Assembly (NCBI GenBank): GCA_051453625.1
Contig: JBOZIK010000001.1
Coordinates: forward strand, 227,994,247-228,050,963
Source: Welwitschia mirabilis
Lineage: Eukaryota > Gnetophyta > Gnetopsida > Welwitschiales
DNA: 56,717 nucleotides
Direction of reading: 5' to 3'
The notes below the pieces were generated by a model. It did no database searches, had not been told where the DNA came from, and worked only from the letters and a program-made list of their open reading frames with translations. Below, one piece after another: positions 47,541 through 56,717 of the stretch. The translations under genes were made by a program, and so were the position numbers. Positions within the stretch are counted from its first letter, which is position 1. Each line of letters starts with the position of its first letter.

Positions 47541-47659
47541 GGTACAATAGGGTTACGAATGTGAGCCTTTGCAGATCGGTTTCCCGGCCATGCAAATTTC
47601 ACTCTTCTATTCGACCCTATTGATGCAGACCACACATTGGGATGGAAAACAAACAAACG

Positions 47660-48120
47660 AACACAAAAAGCCTCCTACTTCAATTTACAAGTGTTAACAA
47701 AGTCGTTTATTTTCAATTTCAAAATAAAATTATTAAATGCTTAAAGGCCTACGTGTATTAATTATTATTGACAAAGGTTGGGAATAAAGGTTGCATAAAA
47801 TTATTATATTTTAATGTTAACAAATTTTCAATTTAATAAGAATTTTAAGTATTGTTAATGATGATGCTCAAAAGCACTAAGAAAACATTACTTGAAAACA
47901 ATCAATTTTAAATAATTTTGTAGGGCTCATTACCATCACACCAAAAGCCATGATTAGGTGAAAAATAAAACCCTTTATATGTACCCACTCGTTGGGCTAG
48001 CATTGGGAGTGCATATGGAAAAAAATTTATTAGTAGAATTATATCCAAAGCCTTACAAAATCTTTTCACCTTACAAAATTTACTCTTTGAAAATGGATGA
48101 ACTAGAACATAGCATTTAAT
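47660..48120. other. No recognised feature
   Basis: AT-rich sequence between the island and the C2 LTR. No gene or repeat I can support. Confidence 0.5.
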
Positions 48121-48778
48121 AAAATCTAAAACTAATGACTTTTTGCCAAATCTAGATGAGATACTAGAGACTACATCTAGTTCTCTCTTTTCTGTGATGT
48201 CTCATCTTTTTGGGCTTACGTAAGATTATCTTCTTATCATGACGAATCCTTATCAAACTCTATTCAAAGGATATATGATTCTCTCAAAAGATTCTTTTTC
48301 AAAAATTAAACAAAAATTATTTTTCCCCTCTCCCTACTATCATAGCTTTGGTTCAATTAAATTTATGAACCTATGCATTACATATTCTTAATCACCGTAG
48401 TAAAATATTGAGACTAATCCACCTAGAATAACCTATAGAAATCATTGAAATAACAAAATACATCAAATAAAAAATAGATAGAACATAGAAGATTTATGTG
48501 GTAAAACCTATCAAGTGAGGGAACACCCATGGAGAAATAGGATTTATTTATTACAATGAAAAGGCCTTCTTGACTCTCTTTTATTTCTTCTTCCCACACA
48601 CCCTAACCATTCTCAGATGTATCTTTTATAACATTATAGAACATAAAAGAAAAAACATTGGAAGACTAAAGAAGATTCATCATATCTCTTTAGAGAGAAT
48701 CAAATCCTTTGACAAAGGCTTTAGCACATGTCTCAAGAAAGGAACTTGACTCAAGAAGAACTGGCACTATATTCAACA
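48121..48778 (-). mobile_element. C2 element 3' LTR (Tork-like Copia)
   Basis: On the minus strand the LTR begins TGTTGAATATAGTGCC at 48,778, directly after a polypurine tract TAAGTAGGAGAT (48,779-48,790). This is the junction style of Tork/Tnt1-type elements. GGTTTTACCACATAAATC near 48,510 is the usual R-U5 phrase. The far end was not located; the left limit given is a guess. Confidence 0.65.
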
Positions 48779-49922
48779 ATCTCCTACTTAATGCTAGTTT
48801 TGAGAATTTAACATATATTCCTAATTGGATTCTACAGAAAGAAAACTTTTGAGTAGCCACTGATTTTGTCAACATGTCTACTAGATTCTTCTCACTTCTG
48901 ATCTTTCCAAACTACACTTGGCCATCCTTTGGCATCTACCTTATGAAATGATATTTAGTATTAATATGTTTTTATTTGTAAATGTAGGTCTACATTTCTA
49001 GCAATGTGAATTATAGTTTGAGTATTAGTATACATCGTATAATTAACTTGCTTAAGATGTATGCCTTCTAGCATTCTTTGCATACATATTCCTTGCAAGC
49101 TTCTACGATTATAATATACTTTTCATCTATTGGAGATTATAGCTTAGAGAACAAACTCACTAATCCTCCTTTTAAACATGTCAAAATCTTATTTATAGCA
49201 TCCTAGTGCATCTTTTCTGGGTTACATGTATATCTAATTACTATAGCATGTGCTATGTCTTGGTGCATATACATCATGATATACATCAAACTTTCTACTA
49301 CTAAAGAATATGTGATTCTTGTCATTTGTTTTATTTCATCATTATTTCGAGAAAACATAACTTGATTTAGTTTGATTTTTTCTCCAAGAGAAGTTTGCAT
49401 AACCTCTGAATCTTGCATGTTAAATCTATGCAATAATCCTTTGACATATTTTTCTTATGGTATTTAGAGTCTTCTTTTTAATCTATTCCTATAAATTTGT
49501 ATACCATTCTTTTATTTCTTTAATTTTTACTTTATTAGTACTATCTATTAACATGTTCTCTACATAGAGCAAAACAAATGTAATGTTACCAATTTTATGC
49601 CTTTTCATAGAAATATAATGATATTCCTCCATGCATTCCTAGCTAACATTTGTAACTTACACCATTATTTATTAGCTTTCTTAAGTTCTTACATTCTCTT
49701 TTTAAGCATATGTATAAGATGCTTCTTTCTCTTGACAACATAATTTTCTAGTTGTTTCATGTAAATCTCTTCTTCTATTATACCATGAAAAAAGGCTATT
49801 TTTACATCTAACTATAGTAATTACAAATACAATAGAGAAACTAAGGCAAGAATAGTTCTTATGAAAGACACTTATACAATAGGAGAGAAGATTTCAGAAA
49901 AATCAACACATACCATTTGATA
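48690..49922 (-). pseudogene. C2 pol: RT to RNase H, C-terminus
   Basis: Minus strand, high to low: SEIFSPIV, RTILALVSLLY and DVKIAF near 49,790-49,900; the catalytic box reading LLYVENMLI at 49,555-49,566 (relatives have YVDD); then MHRFNMQDSEVMQTSLGEKI and YSLVVESLMYIMMYMHQDIA, then HAI (49,203-49,433). RNase H is decayed (48,900-49,150) and the C-terminal phrase MLTKSVATQKFSFCRIQLGI lies at 48,815-48,875, just before the polypurine tract. The 5' part is cut by a 100-N gap. Wording matches the Tork/Tnt1 group rather than S1. Dead: stops plus a lost catalytic Asp pair. Confidence 0.9.
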
Positions 49923-50022
49923 NNNNNNNNNNNNNNNNNNNNNNNNNNNNNNNNNNNNNNNNNNNNNNNNNNNNNNNNNNNNNNNNNNNNNNNNNNNNNN
50001 NNNNNNNNNNNNNNNNNNNNNN

Positions 50023-50560
50023 ATGTGCATTTCAGTTGTACACCTCATTTAATATGAGATATTAGACTATTTAGCCCACTCCAAAAACAATGTTATTGCA
50101 GGTGATGATGTCGATGCTCAAGTTCATATTAAACTATTTGACAGTCTTATAGAAACTAGAAGTACTCATAAAGTCATAGCGTTTTTTCCAGAATGCTCTT
50201 GCTTTAATTTTTTTTTGTTGATCTAATAATTTCTATTGGAAATTTTTCTAGGCTTACAAAAGTTTAGAGTCTTCTTTTCAATCTATGCACCTACTCACTA
50301 GCAAGTGAAATTGTTAAAGGTTTTTTTTGACACTTGAGCGAGACACAATGTGGATCATGCATGTGGATGTCCTAGATTCTGTATTGCTTACGCTCTTATT
50401 TGGCTTTTATGCTCTTCTGTAGCTTGCCTAGGTTTCACCACACATGTGAATTCTCAGGTTTCATTTCACCTATGCTTGCATTTTTTAATGAGAAAGATCT
50501 TTGGCAAAATAAGTTGAACATAACAATTATTTATTAAGTTTATAATGAAGGGGGGGTTCT
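50023..50560 (+). other. Copy of the 46.4-kb repeat and an unrecognised short frame
   Basis: After the gap (49,923-50,022) the first 50 bases repeat ATGTGCATTTCAGTTGTACA as at 46,375. A little further on, after TTATTGCAG at about 50,100, the plus strand is open for about 37 codons, starting GDDVDAQVHIKLFDSLIETR. It has no known family. The remainder to 50,560 shows nothing I can name. Confidence 0.35.
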
Positions 50561-50919
50561 CGTAGTAGAGTTACTAGGTTTTCTAGGATATGTTGGGGAA
50601 ATTAATGTATATCAAATGAGTCTAGAAGATGTTATTTATAAAGCTATGTAAAGTTTTGGGATTTTTCGGTAATATTTAAAATAATTAAACCAAATAAAAC
50701 AATTTACATGCTTCAATTCTAAAATATTGAGATTTTATTGCTTTGCTAATCTAAGTTCATAGACAATATGGGAATAAAAACACTTAAATAAATTGTCTTT
50801 ATAGAAATGAACCCTCTAATATTGTTTAAATAAAATTGCTTCTTCCATCTATGTTTTCTCATTTTATTTGAAGTGCTTTCTATTTTACATTTGTTTGAAA
50901 TGCTTTGTTTAGGTTTTCT

Positions 50920-52026
50920 TATAAGAAATTAGTTTTTTTAAATAATATATTTTTCTAAATAACTATTTTTAAATTTATTTTTTAAAAGTTAGTTTATTTA
51001 AATTATTTTTCTTTGTTATGGTCTTCTTAAAACAAATTTATTCTTAAGAATTATGGTTTTTAAATTATGTTTTTTTAACGAGTTTTTTTTAATTGAGTTT
51101 ATTTAAATTAAGTTCATTTTTTTAAATTACGTTTCGTTAGAACTTTTTGAAATTAAGTTTTTTTAAATTACATTTTGTAGATTAATTTTATTTATTAAAT
51201 GAGATATATTTTTTAAATTAGGTTTTTAATGAATTAAATTTTTTTTTCTAAAATTAAGTAATTTAAATTATTTTTTTTAAAATAGGTGTTTTTAAATTGA
51301 GTTTATTTTTTAAAGGTAAGTTTTTTAGATTAAGTTTATTTTTCTTAAATCAGGTTATCTTAAATTAAGTTTTTTCCACCTTACATTAGGTTTTCTGGAT
51401 TCGAGTTTTTTAAAATTTAAGTTTCTTTTTAAATTTTTCTTCAAAAATAGGATTTTTACATTAAGTTTTTTAAACTAAGTTAAATAAAATTAACTTTATT
51501 TTTTAGATTAAGTTTTCTTGTCTTTATATCAGCCTTTTTTAAATTAGTTTTCTTGTTTTAAATTTAACTTTTTAAATAACATATATTTTTTAAATCAAGC
51601 TTTTAAAATTTAAGTTCTTCATAAAGTGAGTTTTTTAGAAAATTAAGTCTTTTTAACTTAAAAATATTTTTAAATAAGTATTTTTAAATTAGGTTTTTAT
51701 ACAAATGAGTTTTTTAAATTATGTCTTTCTTTGACATAGGATTTTTAATTTAAGTTTTTTAAATTTAGTTCATCCTTTTTACTTACTTTCATTTTCTAAA
51801 TGTANNNNNNNNNNNNNNNNNNNNNNNNNNNNNNNNNNNNNNNNNNNNNNNNNNNNNNNNNNNNNNNNNNNNNNNNNNNNNNNNNNNNNNNNNNNNNNNN
51901 NNNNTTTTAAATTAGGTTTTTATATAAATGAGTTTTTTAAATTATGTCTTTCTTTGACATAGGATTTTTAATTTAAGTTTTTTAAATTTAGTTCATCCTT
52001 TCACTTACTTTCATTTTCTAAATGTA
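50920..52026. repeat. T-rich degenerate short tandem repeat
   Basis: More than 1 kb built from variants of AAATTAAGTTTTTT/AAATTAGGTTTTTA with a period of roughly 15-25 bp. The 100-N gap at 51,805-51,904 is flanked by near-identical segments (51,682-51,804 and 51,905-52,026), so part of the array is shown twice. It ends just before the Helitron reading frame. Confidence 0.75.
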
Positions 52027-52055
52027 GTTTTTATATTCATTTTTATTTCTCTAGA

Positions 52056-53000
52056 ATGGATTCTAGGATTGAACACCAACAAGCTCTGAATTGTGAAAGG
52101 CAGCGAAGATATTGTGAGATGAAAATACTCCATAGGGAAACTGCTTACTGAGGAAACTCTTTAAACATATGTAATTAATATCAATGGCAATAATAATTCA
52201 GAAGGGATGAGTTATTTTTGTTTAAAGCTTTACTGTTTTATCAAGATTAGGTTTGTAAAAAAATCACTTTTTTTAATGTTCATAAATAATATAAACAATG
52301 GAGCTCTTCAACATAGTACTACATTATCTGGTATTATAGTACAACACTTGATTAATCATACAGTGCAAGAAATAAATCAATAAATGAAAGACATTCCCAT
52401 AAAAATAATCCTCTTAGTAGCAGTCAGTAAATAGATAGTAAACAATGATATGATATCTCCAAGTCATGTTTCTAATACATAGAGTCCTTTATCATTAACA
52501 AGAAGACAAGAATATGTAATGCAATAAAAAAAGATTATGGAAGAGGGTGGTTATCATAATCAAAAATCACACTTATAAAGAGAACAACAAAAAAGGAATT
52601 CTAATGCAATAGTATCAAACTTTAATATCCTCTCCTCTACAAGAAGTCTTGAGCAAACATTAGAACAACCTCTATATCCCAACTTACATAAATCTAATGA
52701 TGATATATCTAAAGGAATTGAGACATATTAGAGAGAAATATGAGTATTTACACAATCAAGATCATGCATAATTTGTAATGAGATGTATCAATCTATAGAG
52801 TTGATACAAGGTAGAGATGGCCCTACCTATAGATGATGTCAATATGAGAAAAGGAAAGGGATCACAATTACTAATGAAGAAATTAAATGTTTCTTTGCTC
52901 TGAATGATATGAATACAGGACCTCAGCCATTTGTTTTATCCCATCTTACATAGGTTGAAGAGATGCTATTTCAAGGATAAATCCATTACTTTAAGTTACA
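52056..53000 (+). pseudogene. H1 Helitron protein, N-terminal part with zinc-finger-like region
   Basis: A start codon at 52,056 opens MDSRIEHQQALNCERQRRYC, like the basic N-terminus of plant Helitron Rep/helicase proteins. After a broken or intronic stretch (52,140-52,600), the frame near 52,765-52,990 reads SCIICNEM, then CQYEKRKG, ALNDMNTGPQPFVLSHL and VEEMLF. This corresponds to the Cys-rich region and the conserved LT-VEEML phrase ahead of the Rep domain. Stops interrupt all of it. Confidence 0.75.
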
Positions 53001-53099
53001 CATGCAACTGGTGGTCAACTGATAAATTGAGAGCATACAATAAGATTTCCACATGATGTGTCATATATTACAAGGCTTTTCCCCTTTAAAATTACATAA

Positions 53100-55480
53100 A
53101 TAACCATCCTTATTCTAAAGAGAAGGGATAAAATCGACAGAGAATATAATTTTATTATAAACAAGAGATGAGTTTATCGTGCCTTATGCTTTAAGAAGGA
53201 GAATGATCCCCTCTACCAATATGTTGAGATGGACATGCATGCCCTAGATGACATCCATGATGATGAAGATGTTAATGTCTTGTATATGCTTCAAGACATT
53301 ACTCTTAATGAGGAAGGTAATATCAAGCTACATTTTGATGGTTCAATTTTAGAAATAGATGAGTTCAACATTTTTCAACCCACATCCTCAGTTGCTACAT
53401 AATGTCCTCAACTTAGAAGAGAACTTGATGCTATAAAGGACTAGCTATAAAACTCATATAATGATTCCTCAACAAGTGCTCAATGGCCATTACTAGAAGA
53501 ATCACTAATCAATGAGTTTAACACTAGAGGTATGCTATCAATGTCATTTTTATCATTATTTCCCATGGGCAAGTGTGACATTCTCATACGAAAAGCTAAG
53601 GATGTTAAGCTAAATGAATTTGAAAAGTATCTTTTAAGATATAAAGACAAAGGATTTGGTCATCATTCAAGATTTTGATAAGTACTTCCTCATTTGCTTA
53701 ATTCATTAATGAATTTAATGGGACAATTTTTAAACCCTTTACATATTATCTTTTGTTTTAGGTAGTATATGTTCAACATGATTATGAGAGACATGACACT
53801 TAATGTTCTTCAAAAATAACATAGTTGATGCCCCAATTACTATAAAGGAGTTATGTGAACATATAAACAATTATCCATTAAATGAAATAGTAGACAACTT
53901 GATAAGATATGGAAGCTCTCTAAGATGAATAACTTCCTACTGGAAAAAAGATAAATGCAAAATATTAGATATGGTTATCCAACTTGGGACTCTAACAATA
54001 TTTTTCAACAAAAGTGTTATAGATTTATATTGACCTGATCTACATGATACTATGCTCTGTGAATAACCATAGAATCCATCTGAAGCCAGAAGATGGTGAA
54101 TGCAAAACATCATTAATAACTCATACATTGTCTCAGAGTACATGTATAACCATCACAAAAAATTTTAAGAGGTAATTCTAATAAAAGAGTTTAATGTTAT
54201 AGATACTAGACATGATTTAAGTGGCAACATAGAGGTTCTCCACATGTACATGGATTTCTATGGATAAAAGGAGCTCCTAATATGAAACTAGTTAACTAGG
54301 ATGATGATACAGCAATGGAAAATGTAAAGAGATTTTTTTATTCCATTATGCATGCATGGAATGATAGATTTGATAAGTATGGCAAAGTAATTGCTATAAG
54401 TAAAAAGTTATATCTTCTTTTTTACATATTTAGTTAATTACTATGTTTTAAACATTATATTAATGTTTGTTTCTACAAGCTCTAAGAAGAAACATGGATC
54501 TTCATCCATGTCAATTATGAAAAAAGAATCCCGAACATATACAACTAGATCAAGATTATGCAACCTTATTAAATAGTATTCAAATAGATACAGTTTGTAA
54601 ACTAGAAGCATGTTTAAAAGATGAAATAGTCGACAGATGTGCAAGTATCTACAAACTAATACTATTTTAAAATTGTAAATGTATTCAAACTATAAATACT
54701 GATACTTATTAATTCATGAAGATATAACATTTCATGGAGTCATAACTTAATTATTCAAGGTTGTATATAAATAAAAATAATGAGAATAAGTATGAGTTAA
54801 GGAGAAATGACGATAGGTTAAATGTTCATAATAGAATGATTCTACAAACATGGCAAGTGAATATAGGCTTCCAACCTATGCTTGATAAATATGTTATTAT
54901 ATAGTGTATTACAAAGTATGCCTCAAAGTTAAAGAATAAATCAAAGTTATATTTTGATATGTTAATAAAGATAGTGTAAGAAAGAGATTTTAATGAACTT
55001 GTCATTTTCGCTTATAAGATGCTAATGATGGATACTACAACATATCATGATATGGAAGCTACAAAAACATGCCACATGCTATATGGAATTTCCTTGGTTA
55101 AAAGTAGTAAGGTATTTGTGCCACTTAATGTATTTAAGAAGTTGTATACAAAAGTGAAACAAAGCCACATTGTAGATGAAGAACATGTGTATACCACATC
55201 GGTCGATCAGTACTCAAATAGGCTACTTCATATAAAAGGCATGTCATTATTTAATTATACAAAATATTATCTATTCAACCTAAGGAAAACAAGAGATGAT
55301 GCTTGATATCTGAGAAGGGAACATGCAATTATCAAAGTTATTCTTAGGTCTCGTGTGTGACCTAATAGAGATGATGACAACTAGATGTCTTATTATTGGG
55401 ATCAGCTACTTTTTCATTATTCATTTAGAGATATCAAATGTGATTCAGAAAGCATTAATGAAGAAATAGAAGTTAAATGA
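53100..55480 (+). pseudogene. H1 Helitron Rep (HUH) region
   Basis: Plus strand: INEFNTRGMLSMSFLSLFPM then GKCDILIRKAKDV and YLLRYKDKGFGHHSRF (53,510-53,680); TIKELCEHINN then DNLIRYGSSLR (53,840-53,925); FKWQHRGSPHVHGFLWIKGA (54,219-54,278). The HVH at 54,243-54,251 is the metal-binding HUH motif of rolling-circle Rep. Further on, CITKYASK (54,905-54,928) is the tyrosine motif region, in which the first Tyr position reads Cys. ERDFNEL, CHMLYGISLVKSSKVFVPLN (55,065-55,130) and YYWDQLLFHYSFRD (55,392-55,433) follow. The protein would nick and rejoin DNA for rolling-circle transposition. Many stops and at least three frame changes make it non-functional. Confidence 0.88.
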
Positions 55481-55859
55481 ATGTCTATTACACATATGTA
55501 TGAGCAATGTAATCCATCATATGATGAGGATTTCAAACGTGTAATCATTGAGGAGGATCAACATGAAGACGTGGAACCATCACATGTGGATCATTATGAA
55601 AATGATTATCAAGTGTTAATACATCTTCTAAATGAAGGACTTCTTCAAAGAAGTGAGCATGATATGGTCTACAAACTATAAAGGAGAAGACTATGCAAAA
55701 TATGTCATTTCCTTTGTGCAAAGTAATAAGACATCATGTAGTTTATTGATCCAAGATGAAGCAAATAAAATTAATGGCCTCTCTAGCCTTGGTTTAAGAT
55801 AAAGAAAATGCTTCAACGTACTTATATCTCATCTGGTACTGTAAGAATTTGAGCAAAAA

Positions 55860-56582
55860 GACATTTAGACTCTACACATGATAATCCAAGAAATAGCAGG
55901 AACAGGAAAATCTTTTCTTATTCATGCTATAAGGAATGAATTAAGAAGATGTATCCAAATAACATAGGTATTATTATAGTGCTTGCATTAACTAAAGCCT
56001 CTACATATAACATTAAGGAAACAACAATACGTTTAGCATTAGGTATTAAGATTGACGACTATGAATTTACTTCATCAAGATAGCTGCTACATCTTTAAGA
56101 ACGGCTAAAAAATGTCATATACATTATTTTTGATGAGATGAGTTTTATAGGGGATAAGATGTTACTCAATACTGACAAAAGACTTAAAGAAATATTTCTA
56201 ATTCACTACCATATGAGTTTTAGTGGAAGGTCTATCATATTAATAGGTGATCTTACTCAGTTACCTCCAGTGAAAGATTGTCCATCATATAGTGGTAGTG
56301 AGGAAATGAAAGCACTATAGAGATCATTTGATATAATTCTTGTAGTAGATGTAGTCTATAGACAAAAGGATGACGATCCAAATCACCAAAGTTTTAGAAA
56401 TGTATTAATGAATGTAAGAGATGGTATAGCTTCAGATGATGATTATGAATTTCTAATGATGAGGTCTAACCTTCCTTCTACATCTAATGGAATGGATGGT
56501 TTCCAAGATTCAATTCATCTATTTTCCATGAATGATATGGTTTCCTCTTATAACAAAAAGTTCTTGCTTCAAATGCACTTAC
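55860..56582 (+). pseudogene. H1 Helitron PIF1-type helicase region, truncated
   Basis: Plus strand: QEIAGTGKSFLIHAIRNEL with Walker A at 55,909-55,923; TTIRLALGIKIDDYEFTS (56,020-56,075); RLKNVIYIIFDEMSFIGDKM with the Walker B Asp-Glu at 56,132-56,137; SIILIGDLTQLPPV (56,230-56,275); VVYRQKDDDPNHQSFRNVL (56,349-56,408). This is the SF1 helicase fused behind Rep in Helitrons. Damage is lighter than in the Rep part. The frame stops at NKKFLLQM, where an LTR begins at 56,583, so the last helicase motifs are missing. Confidence 0.93.
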
Positions 56583-56717
56583 TGTAACACCCCAACTTTA
56601 ATTACCCTAATTAACCATAATATTTTTTTTTAAGTAGTAATAACTAACATGCACAACGGAACCTAGGATCAAATCCTATTTAGACTCTATTAATACATTA
56701 TAATATTTAAAATAATT
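56583..56717. mobile_element. Start of an LTR inserted in the Helitron
   Basis: TGTAACACCCCAACTTTAAT begins abruptly inside the helicase frame and continues in non-coding sequence to the window edge. TGTAACACCCC is the usual terminus of Tekay/Del-like and related plant Gypsy LTRs. Orientation and identity cannot be settled from 135 bp; it is not the T1 LTR. Confidence 0.65.

Overview
The window is repeat-dense, AT-rich plant nuclear DNA. It holds decayed LTR retrotransposons of several plant lineages (Athila/Tat-like, Tekay/Del-like, SIRE/Maximus-like, Tork-like), a Rep/helicase Helitron and one intact-looking nuclear tRNA-Gln(UUG). I see no bacterial, organellar or CRISPR-like content. Most stops inside the TE frames are TAA, TAG or TGA where the families have Gln, Arg or Trp, as expected from long-term deamination of methylated cytosines. 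A seed plant with old, slowly removed retrotransposons fits. The species cannot be named from the sequence.

Layout. 1-4.3 kb: 5' end of a minus-strand Athila/Tat-type element (G1: gag, primer-binding site, LTR), a plus-strand Copia RT scrap, and a second partial copy of the same LTR. 5.8-37.7 kb: one nested stack. The oldest layer is an Athila-like element (G2, minus): putative 3' LTR at 5.8-7.2 kb, integrase/RT/protease/gag at 30.4-35.3 kb, putative 5' LTR at 35.7-37.7 kb. A Tekay/Del-like element (T1, minus, 8,608-30,404, 5-bp duplication GTTAA on both sides) sits at the very end of the G2 pol frame. The T1 5' LTR is split by a SIRE-like Copia element (S1, minus, 15,405-29,327) carrying gag, pol and an env-like third ORF. 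The S1 3' LTR is in turn split by an oppositely oriented solo LTR of a related family (16,190-17,449).

37.7-45.8 kb: very AT-rich DNA with no recognised gene, a tandem repeat of about 165 bp (43.7-45.1 kb) and a long near-perfect hairpin (45.1-45.2 kb). 45.8-47.6 kb: a GC-richer island with unrecognised small reading frames, short tandem duplications and the minus-strand tRNA-Gln. 48.1-49.9 kb: the 3' end of a Tork-like Copia element (C2, minus). 50.0-52.0 kb: a fragment repeating part of the 46.4-kb sequence, then a long T-rich degenerate repeat. 52.0-56.6 kb: a plus-strand Helitron (H1) with HUH Rep and PIF1-type helicase regions, broken at 56,583 by the start of an LTR that runs off the window.

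Nothing here looks like a working multi-gene system. The tRNA is the only gene I would call functional. The most unusual structures are a family of about 11 copies of a hairpin-forming motif in the G1 LTR and leader, the dated four-layer nest, and the unexplained island around the tRNA. Eleven runs of N interrupt the window. At least two appear to be false gaps between overlapping contigs.
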